A stretch of DNA of 64,000 bases from Desertimonas sp963772825 (GCA_963772825.1 CAVYYX010000017.1:124001-188000); one strand, 5' to 3'. Counted from the stretch's first letter, positions 15,382-24,245 are shown. The notes: generated by a model from the sequence alone, not told the origin. Program-made: numbers and translations.

Positions 15382-17889
15382 TCAACCAGTCCGGCGGTCG
15401 CCGACCGCCCGTAGGACCGACCCCCCGAGCTGCACCTCGTTCGGCCCACGCCATCGGATCTGGCGCGACGGCCGACGTGCCCACCGTGAAGGTGTGCGTT
15501 TCGCCGGGGAGCAACGAGACGAGTTGTTCGTCGACCACCGCTTGGGGGTCGATGCGATCGGCGAACAGGCACAGATCGCGGACAAGCGTGCGCGCCGTGA
15601 CCTCGACGCTGACCGAGGACGCGGCGACGTCAACCGTCACGTCCACTCGGGGGCGGATGAGCAGTCGATCGACTCCGGCCGCGCCGTGCACGGCACGACA
15701 CGGCCCGGCGGTCGCTACGACGAGCCCGTCGCCGCTGGCCAAGTCCGGGGGCACGGCCAGCCTGGCGCTGCTGCGCGGCGCGACGGTGGTGGCGAGGTCG
15801 ACGTCGGCTTCCACGTCGCCGGTCAGGGTCACCTGCTGCACGACCGCGAGTGGCTTCCAGGCGTCGGCCGAGTCGTTGACGACCACGAGGTCGAGTCCAT
15901 CATCGCCCCGTGGCTCGAGCACGAGCAGCCGGTCGGCGAACGAGCGGCGCAGCGCGTACCAGCTCGGCTTGCGCCGCCCCGCGGAGTCGACGACCGCCCA
16001 GCTGATCGACGGCCAGCAGTCGTCGAGCTGCCACCACACGACGCCGGAACAACGATCGTGCAGCGCCCGGAAGTGGCCCACGCCGACGCCGATCGCTCTC
16101 GCCTGATTGACCTGGGTGAGGTACAGCCAGTCGTCGAAGTCGGTGACCTCGCCGAAGTGGTGGACGAGGGCCCGGCGCAACTTGGCGTCCCCGTCGTCAG
16201 CCTTCTGGTGGTGCTGCAGCTCGGGGTCGTCGACGCGCAGCGGCCGCGACGTGATCGCCGCGGCGATCGTGGCGGCGGTGGGCGGCGCCTGGAACCCGAA
16301 CTCGGCCACGAAGCGCGGCCGGTGCGTTCGGTAGTGCTCGTAGTCGAGACGGTTCCAAACGTCCCACAAATGGACGGTCCCCCGGTCGCCCACGTTCGGT
16401 GGGACGGTCGGATCGAGAGACGTTGGTGAGCCGTCGACGTAGGGTCGTGCAGGGTCGAGGTTGTCGACGACGTCGGGGAGCAGCTGGCGATAGAAGCCCT
16501 CACCCCATGGACGGTCACCGACGACGTCCTGCCACCCCCATTCCGACCACCCTTCGAGGCACTCGTTGTTGCCGCACCACAGCGCCAGGCTGGGGTGGGC
16601 CATCAGGCGGGCGACGTTGTCGGCGGCCTCGGCGGCCACCTCGTCGTGGAGCAGCGCCTCGGGATAGGCCGAGCAGGCGAAGGCGAAGTCCTGCCAGACG
16701 AGCAGGCCGCGTCGGTCGCAGTGGTCGTAGAAGGCGTCGCTCTCGTACACGCCCCCGCCCCACACGCGCACGAGGTTGGCGTTTGCCGCGACGGCCTCGT
16801 CGAGCAACCCGGTGACGAGGGCGCCGGCGTTGCGCGCCGGGAAGCAGTCTGCCGGGATCCAGTTGACACCGCGGACCCAGATCCGCTCGCCGTTGACGCG
16901 GAGGGCGAACTGTCGCGCCGTCGGGTAGCTCGCTGGTGTCGAGGTCGATGACCCGGAAGCCAACCGTCCGCGTGGCGTGGGCGTAGCGCATCTCGCCGTC
17001 GGTGACCTCGATGTCGAGCTGGTAGAGCTGCTGTTCGCCGTAGCCCACTGGCCACCAGCGAGCGACCTCGGGAACGTCGACGGTGAGGGCGACGCTGCCG
17101 CCGGCGTCGGCGGCGACCTCGCGGTGCCCGACGACGTCGCCGGCCGGCGACGTGACCGTTGCACGCACCGTCGCCGCGGCGTTGTGTCGCGCATCGACCT
17201 CGATGTCGACGACCACGTCGAGGTGTCCCGTCTCGCCAGCCGTCGGTGCCTCGGTCGACAGTCGTGCGCTCGGACGGACGGTGCCGATCCGCACACCTGC
17301 CCAGCGCTCCAGCGTCACCGGTCGCCACAGTCCCGACGTCGTCAGCTGTGGCCCCCAGTCCCACCCGAAGTTGCAGGCCATCTTGCGTACGAAGTTGTAC
17401 GGCTTGCCGAGGGGATTGGGGAGGTCACCGGTCCGGTCGCGCTGCGCTTCGGCGTGCGTCACCGGGGCGTCGAACGAGATCACCAACTCGTTGCCGGAGC
17501 GATCGAGCAGCCCGGACACGTCGAAGCGATACGTGCGGTGCTGGTTCTCGGTGCGGCCCAGCGGCGCCCCGTTGAGCGTGACGGTGGCGAATCCGTCGAT
17601 GCCCTCGAACACCAGCGCTGTCCGCCGGTCGTCGGGCTCGGCATCGAACGCGAGGCGGTAGGTCCAGGGCGATTCGCCGATCCACTGCAGGGCGAGCTCA
17701 TGGCGATCGACGTACGGGTCGTCGATCAACCCGGCGGCGAGCAGGTCGAGATGCACGCAGCCGGGCACCGTCGCCGGCACGCTGGCCGGGCTGCCCGCTG
17801 TGAAACCTGTCGAGGTGACCGCTGACGTCGAGCACCCAGCCGTCGTGCAGCGGCGTGCGCGTGGCGATCGAGTCGCTAGCGAGTTGCAC
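15350..17889 (-). pseudogene. GH2 beta-mannosidase, interrupted by two frameshifts
   Basis: Reading across three frames gives a full-length (about 845-residue) GH2 beta-mannosidase: N-terminus TPLHDGWVLDVSG from a GTG at 17889, then VPATVPGCVHLDLLAAGLI and ACNFGWDWGPQL (jelly roll), then VNWIPADCFPAR, LWCGNNECLEG with the acid/base Glu, and FVAEFGFQAP with the nucleophile Glu. Frame changes are needed near 17790 (within GCCCGGCC) and near 16910. All active-site parts remain, so these may be sequence errors rather than decay. The enzyme would cleave beta-mannosides from oligosaccharides in the cytoplasm. The GTG start lies inside the tail of an ABC permease remnant, and the gene ends inside lacI. 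Confidence 0.82.
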
Positions 17890-17946
17890 CGGCGGTCAGT
17901 CCGTTGTAGATGAAGCGCTGGAGCAGCAGGAACACGATGGACCCCC
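17876..17946 (-). pseudogene. 3' remnant of a carbohydrate ABC transporter permease
   Basis: The minus strand reads GSIVFLLLQRFIYNGL followed by TAGATR and a TAG stop at 17876-17878. This is the standard C-terminus of MalG/ThuG-type sugar permeases (FLLLQR...GLTAGA). No start or upstream permease sequence is left: 18 nt further upstream the DNA becomes a promoter-like AT-rich stretch. The stop overlaps the beta-mannosidase start region as in an operon, so the transporter genes that once preceded the mannosidase have been deleted. Confidence 0.6.
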
Positions 17947-17961
17947 TGTCACCCGGCAGAA

Positions 17962-17990
17962 ACCCTATGATTTACTGATAGTTCAGTCAA
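17962..17990 (-). promoter_or_regulatory. Probable promoter and operator palindrome of the mannosidase locus
   Basis: On the minus strand TTGACT and TAGGGT are spaced by 17 nt. The spacer carries the inverted repeat ACTGA-N4-TCAGT within TTnACTGA-N4-TCAGTnAA (17971-17990), a good repressor site overlapping the promoter. LacI encoded at 14353-15381 is the obvious candidate to bind it. Confidence 0.5.
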
Positions 17991-18019
17991 GGTTTCATAA
18001 ATCTTCAGTCCCGCCCACG

Positions 18020-18094
18020 CATCTGGGGAAGATCTGGGTCAATCTCGCTGGTGGGGAAGATTCGTGACAGACCCTGACCCGAATCTTCCCCAGA
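18020..18094 (+). repeat. Repeat B, copy 2
   Basis: CATCTGGGGAAGATC at 18020 is followed by a perfect 13-bp inverted repeat, TGGGGAAGATTCG (18052-18064) and CGAATCTTCCCCA (18080-18092), around a 15-nt loop containing CAGACCCTGAC. It matches copy 1 at 14252 in the same orientation. It lies 20 nt past the stop of the paaI-like gene on the minus strand. Confidence 0.7.
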
Positions 18095-18113
18095 CCGTGG
18101 TTGCGCCGGACGG

Positions 18114-18512
18114 TCAGCGCCGATCGACGATCCGGCTCGTCCCGCGGAACTCGGCGATCACCGTGCGTTCGCCGGCTGCGTCGCGGAACACGGTGACGTC
18201 GTAGATGCCGGTGCGGCCGAAGCGCGTGCGCTCGGTCGCCTCGGCGACGAGCTCGTCGCCGACTCGCGCCGGCGCCACGAAGGTGATGTCGGCGGCAGCC
18301 GCCACGGTTACGGGGCCGTGGCTGTTGCAGGCACAGGCGAACGCGCTGTCGGCGAGCAGGAACACGTAGCCACCGTGTGCGATGTCGTGGCCGTTGACCA
18401 TCGCTGCGATCACACGCATCCGCAGCGTCGCATTCCCTGCTTCCGCGGCGAGTAGCTCGATACCGAGGGCCTGCGACGCAGCATCCGCAGCGAACATCTC
18501 GTGCGCCGCCAT
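18114..18512 (-). CDS. paaI: PaaI-type hydroxyphenylacetyl-CoA thioesterase
   Basis: This 132-residue hotdog-fold thioesterase hydrolyses CoA esters that build up when ring-hydroxylated intermediates of phenylacetate degradation stall. The family motif is NGHDIAHGGYVFLLADSAFA, with His-Gly-Gly and the catalytic Asp, followed by DITFVAPARVGDELVAEA. The length is normal. It lies 6 nt downstream of the paaG-like gene and is divergent from maoC-paaABCDE, which supports the phenylacetate role. Confidence 0.85.
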   Translation of the reverse strand: MAAHEMFAADAASQALGIELLAAEAGNATLRMRVIAAMVNGHDIAHGGYVFLLADSAFACACNSHGPVTVAAAADITFVAPARVGDELVAEATERTRFGRTGIYDVTVFRDAAGERTVIAEFRGTSRIVDRR

Positions 18513-18518
18513 CGTCGC

Positions 18519-19334
18519 TCAACGCCCGTGGAACTCGGGCGGGCGCTTGGCGAGGAAGGCGGCGACGGCGTCCGTGTGGTCGCGACTCTGTCCGAGCTGG
18601 GCCTGGGCTGCGGCCTCCGACGCCAGCACCGCTGCCACTGGCGGCGCGACGGCGGCGGCGATGGCGCGCTTCGAGGCGGCGTAGGCAAGTGTCGGCCCGG
18701 CGGCGAGCCGGCGCCCGAGCTCGGCTGCGGCGGCGGGTAGGTCGGCGCCGTCGACGACCCGTGACACCAAGCCCCATTGGGCGGCCTGCTCGGCCGTGAA
18801 CGGCTCGCCGAGGAGGATCAGCTCACTGGCCCGGGCGGCCCCGACGGCGCGCACGAGGGTGGCCGACAGTCCGGAGTCGCACGTCAGGCCGATCGCCGTG
18901 AACGCCGTCGCCATCCGGGTGCCGGCGGCGGCGATGCGCAGGTCGCACGCCAGCGCAAGACCGAGCCCGGCCCCGACGCAGGTCCCGTTGATCGCCGCGA
19001 CGACCGGCTTGGGCATCGTCGTCAGAACGCTGACGATCGGCGCATAGTGCTCCTCGATCGTGGCGAACGCCGAGGCCGAGTCGTTGTCGAGGGCGGCAGC
19101 GTGCTCGGCGAGGTCTTGGCCGGCACAGAACGCCCCGCCTGACCCGGTGAGCACGACCGCGCGCACCTCGGCGTCCTCGCCGGCCGCGACGAGGGCCGCC
19201 AGCAACTGTGACTTCAACTCGGTGGTCAGGGCGTTGCCGCGATCTGGACGATTGAGGGTGATCGTCGTGAGTGATCCAACTCGATCGACGAGGAGGACCG
19301 GTGCCGCCCCACTGCCCTCCGTCACGGACGGCAT
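18519..19334 (-). CDS. paaG: Enoyl-CoA hydratase/isomerase family protein, PaaG-like
   Basis: This 271-residue crotonase-fold protein is probably the ring-1,2-epoxyphenylacetyl-CoA isomerase. The oxyanion-hole motifs are GSGGAFCAGQDL and NGTCVGAGLGLALACDLRI, and the PaaG-like segment FTAIGLTCDSGLSATLVRAV carries the Asp used by PaaG instead of the hydratase Glu pair. RPPEFHGR at the C-terminus is typical of the family. The ATG at 19334 is used; longer upstream extensions would run over the divergent maoC start. A general enoyl-CoA hydratase (PaaF) is the alternative. Confidence 0.83.
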   Translation of the reverse strand: MPSVTEGSGAAPVLLVDRVGSLTTITLNRPDRGNALTTELKSQLLAALVAAGEDAEVRAVVLTGSGGAFCAGQDLAEHAAALDNDSASAFATIEEHYAPIVSVLTTMPKPVVAAINGTCVGAGLGLALACDLRIAAAGTRMATAFTAIGLTCDSGLSATLVRAVGAARASELILLGEPFTAEQAAQWGLVSRVVDGADLPAAAAELGRRLAAGPTLAYAASKRAIAAAVAPPVAAVLASEAAAQAQLGQSRDHTDAVAAFLAKRPPEFHGR

Positions 19335-19382
19335 CCTATGATTCACACGGCACCCGATCGGCAGCCAGTTGCAGGAGGACCC

Positions 19383-19847
19383 GTGCACCCGTTCCGCAAG
19401 TCGCTCGCCGAGTTGCAGGTCGGCGACTCCGTCACTGCCGGGCCGCGCACCGTGACGCTCGCCGACATCGAGCACTTCGCCGAGTTCACTGGCGACACGT
19501 TCTATGCCCACACCGACGCGGCGGCGGCGGCCGCCAATCCGTTGTTCGGCGGCATCGTCGCCCACGGCTACCTCGTGTTGTCGTTTGCCGCCGGCCTGTT
19601 CGTCGCGCCGGAACCCGGACCGGTGCTCGCCAACTACGGCCTCGACAAGCTGCGCTTCCGCACTCCGGTGCGTCCGGGCGATGAGTTGACGGTCACGCTC
19701 ACGGCCGCCGAGATCAACCCACGCGACGGTGTCGACTACGGCGATGTTCGCTGGGACGTCGTCGTCACCAACCAGGACGACACAGCGGTGGCCAGCTACC
19801 AACTGCTCACGCTCGTCGCCAAGGAATGGAAGGGTGATGGAGGCTGA
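19383..19847 (+). CDS. MaoC-family (R)-hydratase
   Basis: This 154-residue single-hotdog hydratase has the MaoC signature FAEFTGDTFYAHTDAAAAAA followed by FGGIVAHGYLVLSFAAGLF, with the catalytic Asp and His. The GTG at 19383 is preferred because AGGAGG stands 4 nt before it; the in-frame ATG at 19338 would leave only 3 nt to the divergent paaG start. In the phenylacetate pathway a MaoC-like domain is the hydrolase half of PaaZ (oxepin-CoA ring opening), so a stand-alone version here may fill that step. It overlaps paaA by 11 bp. Confidence 0.82.
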   Translation: MHPFRKSLAELQVGDSVTAGPRTVTLADIEHFAEFTGDTFYAHTDAAAAAANPLFGGIVAHGYLVLSFAAGLFVAPEPGPVLANYGLDKLRFRTPVRPGDELTVTLTAAEINPRDGVDYGDVRWDVVVTNQDDTAVASYQLLTLVAKEWKGDGG

Positions 19848-20772
19848 GCTCCAGGCGCACTTCGACGACGTTCTGGCGCGCGACCAGCGGCTCGAACCAC
19901 GCGATTGGTTACCGGACGCCTACCGCAGCACGCTCATCCGCCAGATCGCCCAGCACGCCCACTCGGAGATCATCGGCATGCAGCCGGAGGGGGCGTGGAT
20001 CACCCGCGCCCCGTCGTTGCGCCGCAAGGCGATCCTCCTCGCCAAGGTCCAGGACGAGGCCGGCCACGGCCTCTACCTCTATTCGGCGGCGGAGACGCTC
20101 GGCGCCGAACGCGGCGACCTGCTCGAGCGGCTGCTCAACGGCACCCAGAAGTACTCGTCGATCTTCAACTACCCGACGCTCAGCTTCGCCGACGTCGGCG
20201 TGATCGGCTGGCTCGTCGATGGTGCGGCGATCTGCAACCAGGTGCCGCTGTGCCGCAGCTCCTACGGCCCCTACGCGAGGGCGATGATCCGCATCTGCAA
20301 GGAGGAGTCGTTCCACCAGCGTCAGGGTTACGAGCTGCTGTTGACGATGATGAGCGGCACGGAACGGCAGCGGCGGATGGTTCAAGACGCCACCGACCGG
20401 TGGTGGTGGCCGGCGTTGATGATGTTCGGGCCGCCCGACACCGACTCGCCGAATACCGCCCAGTCGATGGCCTGGAAGGTCAAGCGGCACACCAACGACG
20501 AGCTGCGCCAGCGCTTCGTCGACATGAGCGTGCCGCAGGCCGACGTGCTCGGCGTGACGTTCCCCGATCCGGAGCTGCGCTGGAACGACGAGCGCCGGCA
20601 CTACGACTTCGGTGAGCCCGACTGGGCCGAGCTCAAGCGCGTCATCACCGGCGACGGCCCGTGCAACGCCGAGCGCATCGCCCACCTGCGCGCCGCCCGC
20701 GACGACGGGGCCTGGGTCCGCGAGGCCGCGACCGCCCACGCTCGCAAGGTCCGCGAGGTCGATCGTGATTGA
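19837..20772 (+). CDS. paaA: Phenylacetyl-CoA epoxidase, catalytic subunit PaaA
   Basis: This 311-residue diiron subunit of the PaaABCE monooxygenase converts phenylacetyl-CoA to the 1,2-epoxide. Diiron ligands are visible in QIAQHAHSEIIGMQPEG (Glu, His), KVQDEAGHGLYLYSAAE (Glu-x2-His) and CKEESFHQRQGYEL (Glu-x2-His). The ATG at 19837 lies within the end of maoC. The full ordered set paaABCDE follows with overlaps, so identification is firm. Confidence 0.96.
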   Translation: MEAELQAHFDDVLARDQRLEPRDWLPDAYRSTLIRQIAQHAHSEIIGMQPEGAWITRAPSLRRKAILLAKVQDEAGHGLYLYSAAETLGAERGDLLERLLNGTQKYSSIFNYPTLSFADVGVIGWLVDGAAICNQVPLCRSSYGPYARAMIRICKEESFHQRQGYELLLTMMSGTERQRRMVQDATDRWWWPALMMFGPPDTDSPNTAQSMAWKVKRHTNDELRQRFVDMSVPQADVLGVTFPDPELRWNDERRHYDFGEPDWAELKRVITGDGPCNAERIAHLRAARDDGAWVREAATAHARKVREVDRD

Positions 20773-21046
20773 TGGAGAGTTGTACGAGGTGTTTGTGCGA
20801 ACGAAGCGTGGGCTCAACCACGTGCACGTCGGCTCGCTGCACGCAACCGACGACGAGATGGCCTTGCGCAACGCCCGCGACCTGTACACCCGGCGCAACG
20901 AGGGCGTGAGCATCTGGGTCGTGCGCAGCGACTCGATCACCGCCTCCAGTCCTGACGAGAAGGATCCGTTCTTCGCCCCGAGCGGCGACAAGGTCTACCG
21001 CCACCCGACGTTCTACGAGATCCCCGACGACGTCCCGCAGATGTGA
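20765..21046 (+). CDS. paaB: Phenylacetyl-CoA epoxidase subunit PaaB
   Basis: This 93-residue structural subunit bridges the PaaAC heterodimers of the epoxidase. LYEVFVRTKRGLNHVHVGSL, DEMALRNARDLYTRRNEG and SIWVVRSDSI are diagnostic. The GTG at 20765 overlaps the end of paaA by 8 bp, and the stop overlaps the GTG of paaC. Length is normal for PaaB. Confidence 0.95.
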   Translation: MIDGELYEVFVRTKRGLNHVHVGSLHATDDEMALRNARDLYTRRNEGVSIWVVRSDSITASSPDEKDPFFAPSGDKVYRHPTFYEIPDDVPQM

Positions 21047-21924
21047 TGGGCGAGCACTCTGACAACGCCTACGAGGCGCTGACCGAGGACAACGACCCGC
21101 GGTGGGCGTTCGGCACGGGGTTCGCCGACCCGCTCGCCGGGGTCGACACGTCCGTGCCGGCCGGGGTCGCCGGCGAGGATCTCGCGGCGTATTGCCTGAT
21201 GCTCGGTGACGACGCCCTCGTGATGTCGCACCGCCTGCAGCAGTGGTGCACGAACGCACCGACGCTCGAGGACGAGGTGGCCCTCGCCAACATCGCCCTC
21301 GATCTGCTCGGCCAAGCGCGTCTCCTGCTGACCCGCGCCGGAGCGGCCGACGACAGGGGCCGCACCGAAGATCACTTCGCCTACTTCCGCGACGCGTCCG
21401 AGTTCCGCAACGTCACGCTCGTCGAGATCGAGAACGGCGACTTCGCCGATTGCGTCGTGCGCCTGCTGGCCTTCGCCACCTGGAGGCTGGCGTTGCTCGA
21501 TCGCCTCGGCTCGTCGGTCGATCCCGTGCTCGCGGCGATCGCCGCCAAGAGTGTCAAGGAGCTGACCTATCACCGTGACTACGCCGCCCAGTGGGCGATC
21601 CGCCTCGGCGACGGGACGGACGATTCGCGAGCTCGCATGGAGCGCGCAATCGGTGCGGTGTGGCCGCTCGTCGCCGAGCTGTTCGCGCTCAGCGACGCCG
21701 AGCGCCGCCTCGCTGACGCGGGAGTCGCTGTCGATCCTGCGTCGTTGGGCGACGAGTTCGAGGCGGTCATCGCCACGGTGCTCGGAGCCGCCTCGCTGGC
21801 GGCGACCTCCGTGTCGGTGGCGTCGGCGACCGCCGGGCGCGACGGCGAGCACACACCGGCCCTCGATGCGTTGCTCGCTGAGCTGCAGGTGCTCGCCCGG
21901 GCCGACCCGGAGGCGACGTGGTGA
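21043..21924 (+). CDS. paaC: Phenylacetyl-CoA epoxidase subunit PaaC
   Basis: This 293-residue ferritin-fold subunit is the inactive partner of PaaA in the epoxidase. Family segments are YCLMLGDDALVMSHRLQQW, NIALDLLGQARLLLTRAG, NVTLVEIENGDFADCVVRLL and SVKELTYHRDYAAQWAIRLG. It begins at GTG 21043 (an ATG follows 3 nt later) overlapping paaB by 4 bp, and its end overlaps paaD by 7 bp. Confidence 0.95.
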   Translation: MMGEHSDNAYEALTEDNDPRWAFGTGFADPLAGVDTSVPAGVAGEDLAAYCLMLGDDALVMSHRLQQWCTNAPTLEDEVALANIALDLLGQARLLLTRAGAADDRGRTEDHFAYFRDASEFRNVTLVEIENGDFADCVVRLLAFATWRLALLDRLGSSVDPVLAAIAAKSVKELTYHRDYAAQWAIRLGDGTDDSRARMERAIGAVWPLVAELFALSDAERRLADAGVAVDPASLGDEFEAVIATVLGAASLAATSVSVASATAGRDGEHTPALDALLAELQVLARADPEATW

Positions 21925-22424
21925 CGCGGCTGGCCGATCCGCGGGTTGTCGCCGCCACGGTCACCGACCCCGAGCTGCCGCAACTCACTCTCGATGACCT
22001 CGGCGTGCTCGGTGACGTCGTCGTCGACCAGGCGGGCACGGTCGTCGTCGACCTGCTGCCGACCTACACCGGTTGCCCGGCGATCGACGCGATGCGCGAC
22101 GACGTCGTCGCCGCGTTGCGCCGGGCGGGTTACGACGACATCGATGTCCGCGTCCAGCTGTCGCCGGCGTGGAGCTCGGATCGGATCAGCGCGGCGGGTC
22201 GCCGCAAGCTCGCCGAGGCGTGGATCGCTCCGCCGGGCCCGGCGCCGGCGCGGGTGCCAGGGGCTGCCATTCCGATCACCTTGCGGCCGACTGCCCGGCT
22301 GACCTGCCCGCACTGTGGGTCGGCGGACACGGTGGAGGTGTCGCGCTTCGGGGCCACGGCCTGCAAGTCGCTGCACCGCTGTCGGGAGTGCACCGAGCCG
22401 TTCGAGCACTTCAAGGCGTTGTGA
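21918..22424 (+). CDS. paaD: Phenylacetate pathway Fe-S assembly protein PaaD
   Basis: This 168-residue protein combines a MIP18/DUF59-type domain (VTDPELPQLTLDDLGVLGDV, LLPTYTGCPAIDAMRDDVV) with a C-terminal zinc ribbon (CPHCGSADTVEVS ... CRECTEPFEHFK). PaaD is needed for maturation of the Fe-S/diiron epoxidase or its reductase. The start is GTG 21918, with another GTG directly after it. It keeps its usual place between paaC and paaE. Confidence 0.93.
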   Translation: MVTRLADPRVVAATVTDPELPQLTLDDLGVLGDVVVDQAGTVVVDLLPTYTGCPAIDAMRDDVVAALRRAGYDDIDVRVQLSPAWSSDRISAAGRRKLAEAWIAPPGPAPARVPGAAIPITLRPTARLTCPHCGSADTVEVSRFGATACKSLHRCRECTEPFEHFKAL

Positions 22425-22428
22425 CCCG

Positions 22429-23493
22429 ATGGCGACGCGTGCCGCGTTCCACTCGCTCACCGTCGCCGACGTCGCCGAGCTGTGCGACGACGCGGTGGCC
22501 ATCACGTTCGACGTCCCGCCGGAGCTCACCGAGCAGTTCGCGTTCCGGGCCGGCCAGTCGGTCACGATCCGGCGCACCGTCGACGGCGTCGAGCTGCGCC
22601 GTTCGTACTCGTTGTGCACACCGGCTGGTGGGCCGCCGCGGATCGGCGTGCGCGAGGTGCCGGACGGCGTGGTGTCGACGTGGCTCGTCCGCGACGTTCG
22701 GTCGGGCGACCACATCGACGTCCAGTCGCCGAGCGGCAGCTTCACGCCCGACGTCGACGTCGCCGGTCGCCACGTGATGCTCGTCGCCGGCTCGGGAATC
22801 ACCCCGGCGTTGTCGATCGCCTCGTCGGTGCTCAGCAATCCTGGCAGCCGGGTCACCGTGATCTACGGGAATCGGCGTACCGACACGGTGATGTTCGTCG
22901 ACGAGCTCGCCGACCTCAAGGATCGTCATCCGGCGCGAGTCGAGGTCGTTCACGTGCTCTCGCGCGAGCCGCGTGAACCCGAGCTGTTGAGCGGCCGCCT
23001 CGATGCCGCCAAGCTGCGCACGCTGCTGCCGGCGCACGTCCCGGTCGGCGACGTCGATCACTGGTGGTTGTGCGGGCCCTACGGGATGGTCGTCGACGCG
23101 CAGCAGGTCCTCGACGAGCTCGACGTGCCGGCCGACCGCGTTCATCGCGAGCTGTTCTACGTCGAGGACACCGCGCCGCCGCCCGTCGAGCACGCCGAAC
23201 CGGGTATCGGCGCGGCAACGAGCGACGTGACGATCGTTCTCGACGGCAGGCGCACGACGGTGCCACTGCCCAGCGACGTGTCGATCCTCGACGGCGCTCA
23301 GCGGGTCCGCCCGGACCTGCCGTTCGCGTGCAAGGGAGGCGTGTGCGGGACGTGCCGGGCCCGCGTCGTCGCCGGGAATGTCGAGCTGCGCCGCAACTTC
23401 GCCCTCGACCCGGCCGAGCTCGTCGCCGGCTTCGTGCTCACCTGCCAGTCCTACGCCACGCGCGGCGACGCCACCGTCGACTTCGACACCTAG
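22429..23493 (+). CDS. paaE: Phenylacetyl-CoA epoxidase reductase PaaE
   Basis: This 354-residue flavin reductase delivers electrons from NADPH to the diiron centre. The FAD motif is LRRSYSLCTP, the NAD(P) region begins VMLVAGSGITPALSI, and the plant-type 2Fe-2S ferredoxin domain carries CKGGVCGTCRA (Cys301, 306, 309) with the last Cys in FVLTCQSY. The ATG at 22429 follows the paaD stop by 4 nt. No paaK (ligase), paaZ dehydrogenase or paaH/J gene is in this window, so the rest of the pathway must be elsewhere. Confidence 0.95.
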   Translation: MATRAAFHSLTVADVAELCDDAVAITFDVPPELTEQFAFRAGQSVTIRRTVDGVELRRSYSLCTPAGGPPRIGVREVPDGVVSTWLVRDVRSGDHIDVQSPSGSFTPDVDVAGRHVMLVAGSGITPALSIASSVLSNPGSRVTVIYGNRRTDTVMFVDELADLKDRHPARVEVVHVLSREPREPELLSGRLDAAKLRTLLPAHVPVGDVDHWWLCGPYGMVVDAQQVLDELDVPADRVHRELFYVEDTAPPPVEHAEPGIGAATSDVTIVLDGRRTTVPLPSDVSILDGAQRVRPDLPFACKGGVCGTCRARVVAGNVELRRNFALDPAELVAGFVLTCQSYATRGDATVDFDT

Positions 23494-23495
23494 CG

Positions 23496-24245
23496 TCAGT
23501 GACCGCCGGCTTGGGCGGCGACGGCGGCGGACTTGGCAGCGATCTCGTCAGGGTCGCCGAGGTACTCGGCGGACACGACGGTCAGTGTGTCGTCGAACTC
23601 GTAGCGGCGGGGGACGCCCGTCGGGATGTTGACGTCGGGGATCTCCTCCCGGGACACGCCTTCGAGGTGCATGAGCAGCGCTCGCAGCGAGTTGCCGTGG
23701 GCGGTGACGAGCACGTCGAGCCCGGCGAGCAGCTGCGGGGCGATGGCGTCCTGCCAGTAGGGCAGCACGCGGGCGACGACGTCGGCGAGGCACTCGCTGG
23801 CGGGGAGCACCTCGGGAGCCAGCGATCGATAGCGCCGGTCGTTGGCCGGGTGCTCCGGGCTGGCCGGGTCGACGACCGGCGGTGGCACGTCGTAGCTGCG
23901 CCTCCACAGGTGGGTCTGCTCGGCGCCGTGGCGCTCAGCGGTCTGCTTCTTGTCGAGGCCTTGCAGGGCGCCGTAGTGCCGCTCGTTGAGCCGCCAGTGG
24001 CGTTGTACCGGAAGCCATTCGAGGCCCATCTCGCGCAGGGCGACGTTCTGAGTCTCGACGGCACGCACGAGGACCGAGGTGTGCGACGTGTCGAAACGCA
24101 GCCCGGCATCGGCCATCGCCTTGCCAGCGGCAGCGGCTTCGGCCTCGCCCTGGTCGGTCAGCGGCACGTCGTGCCAGCCGGTGAACAGGTTCTCCAGGTT
24201 CCACGTACTCTGGCCGTGGCGCAGCGTGACAAGGGTGCCGGGCAT
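23496..24245 (-). CDS. gpmA: 2,3-bisphosphoglycerate-dependent phosphoglycerate mutase
   Basis: This 249-residue cytosolic glycolytic enzyme interconverts 3- and 2-phosphoglycerate. The phosphohistidine motif is LVTLRHGQSTWN, and RLNERHYGALQGLDK, RSYDVPPP and VTAHGNSLRALLMHLEG are diagnostic for dPGM. It converges with paaE (2 nt between stops). The ATG lies 7 nt after TACGAT on the minus strand, so the message may be leaderless; it is divergent from cysD. Confidence 0.96.
   Translation of the reverse strand: MPGTLVTLRHGQSTWNLENLFTGWHDVPLTDQGEAEAAAAGKAMADAGLRFDTSHTSVLVRAVETQNVALREMGLEWLPVQRHWRLNERHYGALQGLDKKQTAERHGAEQTHLWRRSYDVPPPVVDPASPEHPANDRRYRSLAPEVLPASECLADVVARVLPYWQDAIAPQLLAGLDVLVTAHGNSLRALLMHLEGVSREEIPDVNIPTGVPRRYEFDDTLTVVSAEYLGDPDEIAAKSAAVAAQAGGH

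Noticed and set aside
14252..18094. A composite transposon around lacI and the mannosidase
   Set aside because: The flanking repeats are short hairpin elements in direct orientation, no transposase is present and no target-site duplication is evident.
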